Assembly: GCA_910579615.1 (NCBI GenBank)
Contig: CAJTUA010000008.1
Coordinates: forward strand, 23,907-87,906
Direction: 5' to 3'
From: an uncultured Lachnospiraceae bacterium
GTDB taxonomy: Bacteria > Bacillota > Clostridia > Lachnospirales > Lachnospiraceae
DNA: 64,000 bases
Shown here: positions 17,915-25,586 of the stretch, piece by piece
How the letters are laid out: every line of letters starts with the position of its first letter
Position numbering within the stretch: the stretch's first letter is position 1
The notes under the pieces: generated by a model
Database searches by the model: none
The model's input: the letters and a program-made list of their open reading frames with translations, nothing else
Told to the model about the DNA's origin: nothing
Translations under genes and position numbers: made by a program

Positions 17915-19273
17915 TTACGGCATCAAACGGTGGATGTCCCGCGGGAACAGCGTCGCGCTGCGGACATTCTCAAAGCCGAGCAATTGCGCGGTAAAGCGCT
18001 CCAAGCCAAGCCCCAGCCCGCCATGTGGCGGCACTGCGTACTTATGCAGCATCAGATAGCTCTCAAAAAGTTCTTCATGCATACCCCGAACGCGTAATTT
18101 CGCCAACTGTTCCTTATAAGAATGGATACGCTGTCCGCCCGTCGTAATTTCCAACCCGCGAAACAGCAGGTCAAAGCTTAAAGTTTCCTCTGAGTTCTGC
18201 GGATTGTCCATCGCATAAAACGGGCGCTTTGCACTTGGATAATGTGTGACAAAAATAAACTCACTGCCCGTTTCCTTTGCCACAAGCTCACACAAAAGCC
18301 GTTCCTCCTCCGGTTCAAAGTCAAGCATGTCGGTAATCTCGCGCCGACAAGCACTTGCAATCCATTCCTTGGCGGCAGCAAAAGGAATCTGTGGAATTTC
18401 CCTAATTTCCGGCAACGCACAATTAAGCAGCGAAAGTTCCGCAGTACAGTTTTCCTCTAAAAATAAGATGCAATGGCGTAGCATCCGGTTCTCCATCGCC
18501 ATAATCTCCTCAAAACTTTCGATATATCCCATCTCAAAGTCTACGCTCGTGTACTCATTTAAATGCCTGGAAGTATCATGCTTTTCCGCGCGGAACACTG
18601 GGGCAATCTCGTAGACGCGCTCAAACACACCAACCATCATCTGCTTGTAAAACTGTGGGCTCTGGGCGAGGTAGGCCTCCTTGTCAAAATATGGGAGTTT
18701 AAAAATATTAGCACCTCCCTCCGCGCCGATTGCCGCGATTTTTGGCGAGTGAATTTCTGTAAAATGTTCCCCATTTAAAAATTCGCGGAACGCCGTACAG
18801 ATTGCAGCCTGGATGCGGAAAATGGCGCGTTCCTTCTCGTTGCGCAGCGTGATTGGGCGGTAATCGAGAAGATTTTCAAGCGAAGTGTTCACTTGTTTTT
18901 GGTTGATAACAATCGGCAAAATCTCGGAGGGCGTGGATAAAATCTGCACATCCTTAAGGCGCAGCTCATACCCTGCGCGGGCGCGTTCCTCGGCGGCAAC
19001 CTCCGCCACCAGGCGCACACATGCTTCCTCGGTAAGCGCATCCAGCGGGAAGGAAGCATATTCATTGCTGTAAACGCACTGGATAATGGCATCCCGCATA
19101 CGCAGAAGGACAAATGCGAAGCCGCTCATACGGCGGATTTTGTAGATGCTGCCGTGAAGCCGGACGGTTTCCCCCATATGGGAGGCAAGCTCGCAGGCTT
19201 CCGTTTCCGGGGAGGCGTTTGCGCCAGTGTTGGTGGATACGGTGAAAAGCTCCGTGAATTTTGTTGTGTTCAT
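17915..19273 (-). CDS. aspS: archaeal-type aspartate--tRNA(Asp/Asn) ligase
   Basis: This 452-residue class II synthetase charges tRNA with aspartate. An OB-fold anticodon domain is at the N-terminus (about 35-130). Motif 2 is in 'VFRAEKHDTSRHLNEYTSVDFEM' and motif 3 in 'GGLGLGLERFTAQLLG'. Length is far below bacterial AspRS (about 590) because the GAD insertion is missing, so this is the archaeal/eukaryal-like type. In Firmicutes such enzymes are often an extra copy that is non-discriminating and makes Asp-tRNA(Asn) for the GatCAB amidotransferase. An AsnRS is less likely but related. RBS AATGGAGA lies upstream. The 5' leader is a CAA/AAC-rich tract. Confidence 0.85.
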   Translation of the reverse strand: MNTTKFTELFTVSTNTGANASPETEACELASHMGETVRLHGSIYKIRRMSGFAFVLLRMRDAIIQCVYSNEYASFPLDALTEEACVRLVAEVAAEERARAGYELRLKDVQILSTPSEILPIVINQKQVNTSLENLLDYRPITLRNEKERAIFRIQAAICTAFREFLNGEHFTEIHSPKIAAIGAEGGANIFKLPYFDKEAYLAQSPQFYKQMMVGVFERVYEIAPVFRAEKHDTSRHLNEYTSVDFEMGYIESFEEIMAMENRMLRHCILFLEENCTAELSLLNCALPEIREIPQIPFAAAKEWIASACRREITDMLDFEPEEERLLCELVAKETGSEFIFVTHYPSAKRPFYAMDNPQNSEETLSFDLLFRGLEITTGGQRIHSYKEQLAKLRVRGMHEELFESYLMLHKYAVPPHGGLGLGLERFTAQLLGFENVRSATLFPRDIHRLMP

Positions 19274-19396
19274 AATTGATTCTCCATTCTTCTTATATTA
19301 TTGTTATTGTTGTTGTGTTGGTTTTGCTGTTGCTGGTGTTGCTATAGTTGTAATTATTGCTGTTATTGTTTGATGATACTAACGTTTATTGGCAAT
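19274..19396 (-). promoter_or_regulatory. CAA/AAY-rich 5' leader of the synthetase gene
   Basis: About 110 bases before the RBS are built of CAA, AAC, AAT, ACA and GCA triplets with very little G on the transcript. In one frame it would encode a run rich in asparagine (NNNSNNYNYSNTSNS), ending in TAA just before the RBS, but that frame has no ATG, GTG or TTG. It may simply be an unstructured, well translated leader. The rest of 19397-19632 has a 7-bp hairpin (GGACATA / TATGTCC near 19448-19470) and no gene; no T-box core is present. Confidence 0.4.
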
Positions 19397-19632
19397 GTCC
19401 TTGAAATTTTTCTGCTAATGCTTCTAAAATCCGGATATTCTACGAATCCATCCGGACATAGTCTGTATGTCCCATCCGATCACAACCCTTCTATAAATAA
19501 TGAAATATCATTGATAATCCTTCCAATGCATTTTTCTTGATGTTTTGCCAAAAAAGCCGCCTGTATGTGTGCAGAAATAAAAATTCAGTGAGCTACCCTT
19601 GTTTCCTGAATATTTTGGGAAATTTTGCGCGC

Positions 19633-19674
19633 AAAAAAACCACACGGTAAATTATCTAATACCAGTGTGGTTTT
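19633..19674 (-). terminator. intrinsic terminator of the candidate ncRNA
   Basis: AACCACACTGGTA pairs with TACCGTGTGGTT (one bulge), then TTTTTTT on the minus strand. It separates the RNA from the synthetase gene downstream. Confidence 0.85.
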
Positions 19675-19872
19675 CTGTTCCCGATAATGACTGCCGAATC
19701 ACGGCACACCTTGTCAGGGCTTTGAATTTATATCCACACAGGCACAACACGAAGAGCGCTTGTACCTGTGTATTTTCACGCAGCTACAAGCGCTTTCGAT
19801 CGTCGTCCCTGTTCTGTGCGGTAAGCGAAACAAAAGCTCTCATCGTACATTCTCCCTTTTGGTTATTTTCTG
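19633..19872 (-). ncRNA. candidate structured non-coding RNA, about 240 nt
   Basis: A strong promoter and an intrinsic terminator bracket about 240 bases with no good reading frame. The transcript holds a long imperfect hairpin (about 19737-19816), whose core AGCGCTTGTA pairs with TACAAGCGCT and is extended by GAA/TTC, ACGACG/TGTTGT and CAGG/CCTG. A small GCCG/CGGC hairpin follows. This is the shape of an independent structured RNA such as 6S or the raiA-motif class, or of a riboswitch without a gene, but I cannot name the family. It lacks the signal recognition particle, RNase P and tmRNA cores. Confidence 0.6.
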
Positions 19873-19878
19873 CCATCA

Positions 19879-19907
19879 AGAGTAGCACGGAAAAAAGGAT
19901 TTGTCAA
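19879..19907 (-). promoter_or_regulatory. sigma-A promoter of the candidate ncRNA
   Basis: A perfect TTGACA (19902-19907), a 17-base spacer and TACTCT (19879-19884). The start should fall near 19872. Confidence 0.75.
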
Positions 19908-19924
19908 TAGGGAATTTCCTCCAC

Positions 19925-20719
19925 TCACAGCCGCGCACCCATCAGATTGCTCGAAGAATACCGTCTCAATCCCCGATAGAACACGAACACCGCCGCCGCT
20001 GAGAGCAAAACCGTATATCCAAGCACCGTAAGCAGGCTTTTTGCATCAAAATGAACCATGACATGCACCGGATGATAAATCGACATGCCGACCGGAATGA
20101 TATTATAAAGGATAAACCTCGCCATCCCCTTAAAAATCCCGTCCGGATACGTGGAAAAGTTAATTACGCTGCTTACCATTTGGTTCCCGAACATTTCAGA
20201 GCGCACAAACCAGAACGACAGGCTCCCCATCAACAGCGCAAAGGCAGTTAAAATCACCGCCCCGGTTACACTGAACAGCAAAAAGAGAAAAAGCCGTTCC
20301 ACGCGGAACGCAAAAATACAGATTATCAGCAGCCCATACAGAAAATCCCCAATCGACGAAGTGTTGGTAGAGGAGGTGATGACACTGAGCAGGACATTTT
20401 TCGGCAAAACAAGATAAGAATCCAGCTTGCCGTTTATAATCAGGTCCGGAAGTGAAAATGCCCTTGCAAATAAAATGTGCGACAGCCCGTAAGTGCTTGC
20501 GGCCAGTCCCCAGAAAAGCATAACCTCCCCCATGGCATACCCTCCGATATCATCCTTTAAGCCAAACAGAATAACCCATTGAACAATAAAAGTTGCATTG
20601 TTCAGCATCATAAAGCCGATATTGGTAAGGAACGTGACTTTGTTGAGCATCTCCCTCATAATATTATATTTTACAGAAAGCAGGCATACCCGCAGCTGAT
20701 TTTTAACCGCCATTAACAT
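19925..20719 (-). CDS. ABC-2 type permease, subunit 2
   Basis: This is a 264-residue six-helix membrane protein of the ABC-2 family, close in style to the ABC2_membrane_6 (DUF990) group. It shows 'SVKYNIMREMLNKVTFLTNIGFMMLNNATFIVQWVILFGL' at the start and 'SVINFSTYPDGIFKG' before the last helices, typical of this group. I chose the ATG at 20719, which overlaps the previous gene by 17 bases; ATG at 20713 is also possible. With the other permease and the ATPase it forms one exporter. Members have been linked to antibiotic or lipid export. Confidence 0.8.
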   Translation of the reverse strand: MLMAVKNQLRVCLLSVKYNIMREMLNKVTFLTNIGFMMLNNATFIVQWVILFGLKDDIGGYAMGEVMLFWGLAASTYGLSHILFARAFSLPDLIINGKLDSYLVLPKNVLLSVITSSTNTSSIGDFLYGLLIICIFAFRVERLFLFLLFSVTGAVILTAFALLMGSLSFWFVRSEMFGNQMVSSVINFSTYPDGIFKGMARFILYNIIPVGMSIYHPVHVMVHFDAKSLLTVLGYTVLLSAAAVFVFYRGLRRYSSSNLMGARL

Positions 20720-21494
20720 ACAATTTCTTAACCCCCTTTGCATAAAGAAAAAACATCAGCACACAGCCGATAAAAAGATATAAAATCTGGGCTGATAAAA
20801 TTTCCACATATTTTCCGGTGCCAAAATCCACAATCAGCTTTGCCGGACCGTAGCACACCGTATAAATCGGCGTTAATTTCAGCAGCGGCTGCAGCGCCGC
20901 AGGAAATATTTCAATCGGGAATATGGTTCCCACAACCAGTATCAGCTTGTCATACAGCCACTGGAACGGATTGGAATCCTCAATCCAGAAGGACAGCAGA
21001 CTGATACAAAGCTTAAAAACGGCATTGATGGTAATGCCAAGGATAATACAGGGAACTGCCGCGAGCAGCGTCAGCAAATGAAACCCTGGGATTTTCCCCA
21101 CCATGGTAATCCCCATAATTGACGAAAGCACCGCGAACATCGGAAGCTGTATGCTCCATTCGCCGGTATATTTCGCAAGGATATAAAGAGTATAGTGGTA
21201 CGGTTTGTTCATAAGGTACGCGATATTTCCGCCCCGGATATCCGCGGATGCCTGCCTCGTCACAGAAGAAGAACGGGCGCCGAACCAAATCATTTCCGTC
21301 ATCATAACATACCATATCATCTGAACCTTAGTATAACCGGAAATCAGTTCATCCGGGCTTTCGTACATGTATTCCCATAAGTGAATCAGAACGAATATAA
21401 TAAAAAAATAACTGATAAAGCCCAGCGCAATATTGCCCGCATACTGCAAATGTTCCAACAGCACGGACCGATAAATCACCGCATATTTTCTCAT
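20703..21494 (-). CDS. ABC-2 type permease, subunit 1
   Basis: This 263-residue six-helix ABC-2 permease is paired with the following one. It shows 'LEHLQYAGNIALGFISYFF', a cytoplasmic segment 'SSSVTRQASADIRGGNIAYLMNKPYHY' and 'VGTIFPIEIFPAALQPLLKLTPIYTVCYGPAKL' near the end, which is characteristic of the DUF990-type family. Its ATG overlaps the ATPase stop (ATGA), so it is translationally coupled. It acts in the cytoplasmic membrane. Confidence 0.8.
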   Translation of the reverse strand: MRKYAVIYRSVLLEHLQYAGNIALGFISYFFIIFVLIHLWEYMYESPDELISGYTKVQMIWYVMMTEMIWFGARSSSVTRQASADIRGGNIAYLMNKPYHYTLYILAKYTGEWSIQLPMFAVLSSIMGITMVGKIPGFHLLTLLAAVPCIILGITINAVFKLCISLLSFWIEDSNPFQWLYDKLILVVGTIFPIEIFPAALQPLLKLTPIYTVCYGPAKLIVDFGTGKYVEILSAQILYLFIGCVLMFFLYAKGVKKLYVNGG

Positions 21495-22483
21495 ACCGCC
21501 GATTCCGCCTCCTCTGCCTTGTAGATATCCATAATAATATTTTCCAGCGGGATATTGGAAATATTGATATCCTCCACATGCTCCGCATCAATCTGGCGGA
21601 GCGCATCATTGATTTTGATGATTGTAGTATCAATCTCCAGTTTGACCCGGCTTCCCTTCTCTTTGAGCACCGTAATCCCGGAAAGCCGCGGCAGTGCCGC
21701 TTCCTCCTGCAGCTTCACCTCCACGATTTTTTTATTCAGATAGTGGTATTTCAAATGCTCCATGGAATCATCCAGCACAATCTGGCCGGAGTTCACAATC
21801 ACAATGCGTTTGCAGAGCTTTTCAATATCCCCGATATCATGGCTGGTCAGAAAAACGGTGGTGTGGAACTCCTTATTCATCTGCTTAATCAGCATCCGAA
21901 TATTTTCCTTAACAACCGGGTCAAGCCCTATGGTCGGTTCATCCAGAAACAGCACCTTTGGCTTGTGGATTAGGGAAGCCACAATTTCACAGCGGATGCG
22001 CTGCCCCAAAGAAAGGCTGCGCACCGGGGTATTGATGAATGCCCCCAGCTCAAAAGTATCCGAAAGCTCCCGGATGCGCGCCTCCGCTTCCGCATCCGGC
22101 AAATCAAAAATAGCGCCAAAAAACCGAAAGTTATCGTAGGGTGTCAGATGCGTCCAGAGCTGTTCCTTCTGCCCAAATACGGTTCCGATTTGGTAAGCAA
22201 GCTGTTTTCTCTTTTTCGCCGGATTGATGCCTAACACTTCCACGTTGCCGCCGTCCGGATAAAGGATTCCCGTCAGCATTTTGATGGTCGTACTTTTCCC
22301 TGCCCCGTTCGGACCGATGAAAGCAAGAATTTCTCCTTCCTTTACTGTAAAGGAAATGCCATCCACCGCCTGAACCGGCACCGTGCGGGGATGAAAGATT
22401 GCCTTCAGGCTTCCACCCATTCCTTTTTCCTTCTGCTTTACCCGGAAGACCTTGGATAAATTTTCTGCTTTGATTGCGTCCAT
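21491..22483 (-). CDS. ABC-2 exporter ATP-binding protein
   Basis: This 330-residue ATPase has Walker A GPNGAGKST, signature LSLGQRIR, Walker B VLFLDEPTIGLD and the histidine in TSHD. The C-terminal 90 residues form the extension found in the drug-resistance (DRA/Nod) class of ABC-2 ATPases. 'FHPRTVPVQAVDGISFTVKEGEILAFIG' and 'KKRKQLAYQIGTVFGQKEQLWTHL' are typical of the DUF990-linked subgroup. RBS AAGGGAGG lies upstream. It is the first gene of the operon, directly downstream of the attenuator at 22525-22788, so the whole operon should depend on read-through there. Confidence 0.88.
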   Translation of the reverse strand: MDAIKAENLSKVFRVKQKEKGMGGSLKAIFHPRTVPVQAVDGISFTVKEGEILAFIGPNGAGKSTTIKMLTGILYPDGGNVEVLGINPAKKRKQLAYQIGTVFGQKEQLWTHLTPYDNFRFFGAIFDLPDAEAEARIRELSDTFELGAFINTPVRSLSLGQRIRCEIVASLIHKPKVLFLDEPTIGLDPVVKENIRMLIKQMNKEFHTTVFLTSHDIGDIEKLCKRIVIVNSGQIVLDDSMEHLKYHYLNKKIVEVKLQEEAALPRLSGITVLKEKGSRVKLEIDTTIIKINDALRQIDAEHVEDINISNIPLENIIMDIYKAEEAESAV

Positions 22484-22524
22484 TTCGGATACCTCCCTTG
22501 AAGTTTATAATGACGTTTTCATAT

Positions 22525-22577
22525 AAAAAAAGAACCGCCCTGCTACATACACCTGTGTGTATATACCATGCGGTTCT
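22525..22577 (-). terminator. leader terminator of the ABC-2 operon
   Basis: AGAACCGC (22570-22577) pairs with GCGGTTCT (22531-22538) across an inner TACAC/GTGTA hairpin, followed by TTTTTTT on the minus strand. It lies between promoter and first gene, about 40 bases before the RBS, so it must be overcome for expression. Confidence 0.8.
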
Positions 22578-22670
22578 CTTATTATCCCGATTCCCGCATA
22601 GCCAAATAAGACTTTCCGTCTTACGGCCATGCGCCTTTGACAATCCGTCAAAATCAGGCTGTGGCCGTAA
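22568..22670 (-). promoter_or_regulatory. competing RNA folds of the ABC-2 leader
   Basis: ATGCGG (minus strand of 22594-22599) can pair with CCGCAT (minus strand of 22568-22573), which uses the ascending arm of the terminator, so antiterminator and terminator exclude each other. Upstream, TTACGGCCA pairs with TGGCCGTAA (22621-22670) and encloses TTTGAC/GTCAAA. The leader peptide's last codons and stop lie inside this first hairpin, so a ribosome there would open it. Confidence 0.65.
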
Positions 22671-22728
22671 TGTGAAAAATCTGCTGCCAAATCATAGGAA
22701 TCATAGACTGTATACTGTTAAAAGACAT
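22654..22728 (-). CDS. 24-residue leader peptide of the ABC-2 operon
   Basis: An ATG at 22728 has GGAG 8 bases upstream and opens a 24-codon frame starting MSFNSIQSMIPMIWQQ and ending in HITATA. The stop codon sits inside the first leader hairpin. The promoter lies about 30 bases upstream. I know no homologue. Its position suggests a sensor of translation whose stalling changes the downstream fold. It is a reading frame of about 24 codons, so coding is inferred from RBS, position and fit to the hairpins. Confidence 0.6.
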   Translation of the reverse strand: MSFNSIQSMIPMIWQQIFHITATA

Positions 22729-22759
22729 GTTTTTGTCTCCGTTTCTGTAAATTTTAGAT

Positions 22760-22788
22760 AGGATAACACATTGTTTTGGAAAATGCAA
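22760..22788 (-). promoter_or_regulatory. promoter of the ABC-2 leader and operon
   Basis: TTGCAT (22783-22788) and TATCCT (22760-22765) are spaced by 17 bases, 27 bases from the left end of the insertion sequence. Confidence 0.65.
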
Positions 22789-22814
22789 GTGTTTTTTTCT
22801 GCATCCAGTCCTGC

Positions 22815-24236
22815 TTTGAGTTTCCCCATTTTTTGAAATCCAATCATCCAAAAGCCTCTATACCAAAGTATTTAGCCAATGTAAGCTGTTGTGATTGCTC
22901 TTTTTTCAAGATGAACCTTTTTATGCCGGAGCGTGTTCCTGCGAGGACACGCCTGATGGCATATCCCAATGCATAGAAAATAAATTTTGGAATATCATAA
23001 ATTCTTTTAGAACATTCCCTTAACTCCATCATAAATATAGTGTCCTCTTTCTCTGAATCCATAATGCCAATATATCCTGCTGCAAGAGTCGCAAATATAT
23101 TTAAGTTACGGATAGATTGTAATGACATTACCCTTAAATCTTCCAGTTCAAACTGCTGCTTTTTAAACTTGAAGTATTCCTCTATCCTCCAACGCATTAA
23201 ATAAACTTTTGCTGCGATTAAACAAAGTTTTTTCCTTTCTGTGATTTTTAGATTTGTCAGCAATAACATCGACTGTGCCCCAAAACCATACACTGCTACC
23301 AAAACCAACTCTCTGTTCGGAAATTCACATAATCTCACTGAAATGTAGCTGATCTTACATTCAATTTTCTTTCCATGCTTATCCATAAAGTCCATCCGGT
23401 AATTCCCCTTATACTTATTTGCCACACTCATAATATTTTGTGTCTTTCCGTTATAGATAACATTTCGGTTCTTCTTTGCGCGTATGACAAAACTTTCCTC
23501 ATTTTTTAAAAAATATTTATAATATTCGTTTGCGTCAAATCCCCTGTCCAGTGTTCGGACACAAGTTTTGGAAAAGTGTGAAGACAGGGATTGTAAGCAG
23601 CATAAATTTTCATGCGTTTCACTAATAAAGCCTTCTTCAGCAGCAGAAAAAACCTTTTCATAAACAGACAAAGGCATCTTTTTCCCCTTAGATAAAACCG
23701 CTGCTTCAATAGTATAATACCCTTTTTTGATTTCACCGGTGCTTCCGTCACGAACATCAGCAATTGCTTCCATCATAGGACTGCATGGTTTCGTAATATC
23801 AGAATTGTCTATGACAATGACAGCATTATCTTCATCAATCTGTTTTTTTACTTGTGATACATAATTTTCCATAATGGTTTCTTTTTCTTCAAAAGCAAAA
23901 AGATTCCTGGAAAGTCTCCAGATTGTTTTCTTAAGCGGGATCGTTTCATTTAATGAACGTGCAATCTCGCTCAGATGAACCTTATTCCCTGTCAGAATGC
24001 CATAAAGCATCTGAGTGACGAATTTACACTTTGGTCTGGTGAGCCCTTTGCAAATTTTTTCTGAAAAATTTGCAAAATCCCTTTTAATTTCATACCCTAA
24101 CCTGTTATAATTAATCATGCAAAAGCACTCCTTTGTTTTTTTATATGTCGTGATTTAATTATAACATTAGCGCAGTGTTTTTGCATTTCTTATTTTTGAG
24201 GAAAATCACTTATTCAAAAAAATGGGGAAACTCAAA
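22815..24236. mobile_element. IS4-family insertion sequence, 1422 bp, intact
   Basis: Terminal inverted repeats TTTGAGTTTCCCCATTTTTT (left from 22815) and its complement ending at 24236 bound a single transposase gene on the minus strand. The repeats extend 23-24 bases with one extra A on the right. I see no convincing target duplication next to the ends (CCTGC on the left, TGCTGC on the right). It sits between two outward-facing promoters, 27 and 7 bases from their -35 boxes. Confidence 0.9.
22844..24118 (-). CDS. IS4-family DDE transposase
   Basis: This is a 424-residue full-length transposase. It has the first catalytic Asp in 'VIVIDNSDITKP', a second in 'CVRTLDRGFDANEYY', and the IS4 YREK signature Y-x2-R-x3-E-x6-K in 'YLMRWRIEEYFKFKK'. 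There are no internal stops, so it could be active. It catalyses cut-and-paste movement of the element through the terminal inverted repeats. The RBS AAGGAG lies upstream of the ATG. Confidence 0.92.
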   Translation of the reverse strand: MINYNRLGYEIKRDFANFSEKICKGLTRPKCKFVTQMLYGILTGNKVHLSEIARSLNETIPLKKTIWRLSRNLFAFEEKETIMENYVSQVKKQIDEDNAVIVIDNSDITKPCSPMMEAIADVRDGSTGEIKKGYYTIEAAVLSKGKKMPLSVYEKVFSAAEEGFISETHENLCCLQSLSSHFSKTCVRTLDRGFDANEYYKYFLKNEESFVIRAKKNRNVIYNGKTQNIMSVANKYKGNYRMDFMDKHGKKIECKISYISVRLCEFPNRELVLVAVYGFGAQSMLLLTNLKITERKKLCLIAAKVYLMRWRIEEYFKFKKQQFELEDLRVMSLQSIRNLNIFATLAAGYIGIMDSEKEDTIFMMELRECSKRIYDIPKFIFYALGYAIRRVLAGTRSGIKRFILKKEQSQQLTLAKYFGIEAFG

Positions 24237-24242
24237 TGCTGC

Positions 24243-24272
24243 TTGACAAAGCTTAGGCGGTGGTGATAGAAT
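24243..24272 (+). promoter_or_regulatory. promoter of the kinase-like gene and its leader
   Basis: TTGACA (24243-24248), 18-base spacer, TAGAAT (24267-24272). It begins 7 bases outside the insertion sequence. Confidence 0.6.
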
Positions 24273-24299
24273 CGTATTATCATAGGGGAAGTTTTGGAA

Positions 24300-24359
24300 A
24301 TGCCTGGATTCTTTTGGGGGTGGCAGGGGCTGTATTTTTCAAAATTTATGGAGTTGTAA
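24300..24359 (+). CDS. 19-residue aromatic leader peptide
   Basis: The ATG at 24300 has AGGGGA 10 bases upstream and follows the promoter closely. It encodes 19 residues rich in Phe, Trp and Gly (MPGFFWGWQGLYFSKF...). The frame ends before a pair of alternative hairpins. I read it as a possible regulatory leader peptide for the gene at 24557; coding is inferred from context only. Confidence 0.45.
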   Translation: MPGFFWGWQGLYFSKFMEL

Positions 24360-24376
24360 AGCAGCCCTGAATGGTA

Positions 24377-24469
24377 TATACTGTTTTCTATAAGACATCA
24401 TCTTTGTAGGTTATTGTATTTCTTAGCAGAAACAGTATACACCCACAGAGGCGTGATGTTTTTGTTTAA
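24377..24469 (+). promoter_or_regulatory. alternative hairpins and possible terminator in the leader
   Basis: TATACTGTTT (24377-24386) pairs with AAACAGTATA (24430-24439). Its loop holds ACATCATCTTTGT (from 24395), which can instead pair imperfectly with ACAGAGGCGTGATGT ending at 24459, followed by TTTTGTTT. The two folds cannot form together, so the second may be a terminator that the first prevents. Confidence 0.4.
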
Positions 24470-24556
24470 GCCATTTTTAGTAACTTTTGTAAAATTTCAA
24501 ATATGCTCATTTATAGTCAAATATATAAAAATATTATAGAAAGGCGCTGTTTTGAA

Positions 24557-25456
24557 ATGGAAGAAAAATATTTTTATATCGAGCCCGAAATAGCAAGGGG
24601 GTTGTTATCTCAAATGAAAGAAATGAAAGCCGCAAAACGCGGCGTTGATAGGCAAGCATACTTGATTGATGAATATGTGGTATTAAAGGCTTCTAAAATC
24701 AAACTTAGGAATGTTACAACGCGCGATGATAACCTTGCTTATTTTGACGAATTAATTAAAACTCTTATGGATTTAAAAGAACAGGGCGTTGCGGTTGTTC
24801 CTATACTTGGATATTGTGTTGAGTCAAACAGCGAAAACGGAAATGGCTATATAATTCAATCACGGGCAAAAGGCGCGGAGCTTTATGATGATTCAATTAT
24901 GAAAGATTATTATGTTGGCAAGCCTCATTTTGCATATCTTTCAAGCGATACGGATGCGAAAGAATATGTTATTTCCAGAACGAATTTAATATCCAAAGTA
25001 CCGCAAAATCACTTTGACAAATTCATAAGGGATATTATCATTATATTAAATAACGATATTTTAATAGATTTCAATGGGAAAAGCAATTTTTTCTATGACG
25101 ATACCGATGGCTTTCAGTTTATTGACCTTGATTCTCACACTGATTATAAATACGGATTAGTTGAAAATAAAATGGATGGGAAGGAAATTGCCGCATATTA
25201 CGGCTTTACGCCCTGTCATCTTGCGGTAGGGACAAAGCTGCTTCCAGATTTTGCGTTGGAAGAAAAGGCTATTTCTATAATTGACGATGAAAAATTACGT
25301 CAGCTTGCCATGGATAATAAAACTATTTACGAAAAGTGCAAAACCGCATTATTAAATAATGGAATCTCGGAAAAGCAGCTAAGCAATTCACTTGCGATAC
25401 TTAAGTTGTTTGGATGTTGCAATATGCAAGAAAATAATATATCGCCTATTTCCTGA
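24557..25456 (+). CDS. protein-kinase-like fold protein of unknown role
   Basis: This is a 299-residue protein. The ATG at 24557 is chosen because AAAGG lies upstream. 'YLIDEYVVLKASKIK' looks like the ATP-anchoring lysine strand. 'VAVVPILGYCVE...GYIIQSRAKGAELY' looks like the hinge. 'DILIDFNGKSNFFYDD' plus 'FQFIDLDSH' look like the catalytic and metal-binding loops of aminoglycoside-phosphotransferase-like kinases, although the usual HGD is not present. It may phosphorylate an antibiotic or a small molecule, or be a non-catalytic relative. AT-rich, next to an insertion sequence and behind a possible attenuator. Confidence 0.5.
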   Translation: MEEKYFYIEPEIARGLLSQMKEMKAAKRGVDRQAYLIDEYVVLKASKIKLRNVTTRDDNLAYFDELIKTLMDLKEQGVAVVPILGYCVESNSENGNGYIIQSRAKGAELYDDSIMKDYYVGKPHFAYLSSDTDAKEYVISRTNLISKVPQNHFDKFIRDIIIILNNDILIDFNGKSNFFYDDTDGFQFIDLDSHTDYKYGLVENKMDGKEIAAYYGFTPCHLAVGTKLLPDFALEEKAISIIDDEKLRQLAMDNKTIYEKCKTALLNNGISEKQLSNSLAILKLFGCCNMQENNISPIS

Positions 25457-25586
25457 ACCACGGAAAGTGGAATGATGCCGCTCTCCAGGATACTTTGAAA
25501 AATGCCGTCATACAGGTTATTTATGCACAGTTCCTTAGTATAGAAGTAAAGGGATTGCTACAGGAGCCAAGGGGAAGGAGGATAGT

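Noticed and set aside
19301..19540. 79-codon Cys/Leu-rich frame on the plus strand
   Set aside because: It is the complement of a CAA-rich leader tract and has no RBS.
19274..19632. T-box riboswitch before the tRNA synthetase gene
   Set aside because: The conserved T-box core (AGGGTGGNACCGCG) is not present on the minus strand.
22805..24246. target-site duplication of the insertion sequence
   Set aside because: The flanks (CCTGC and TGCTGC) share only a few bases, not the 9-12 expected for the family.
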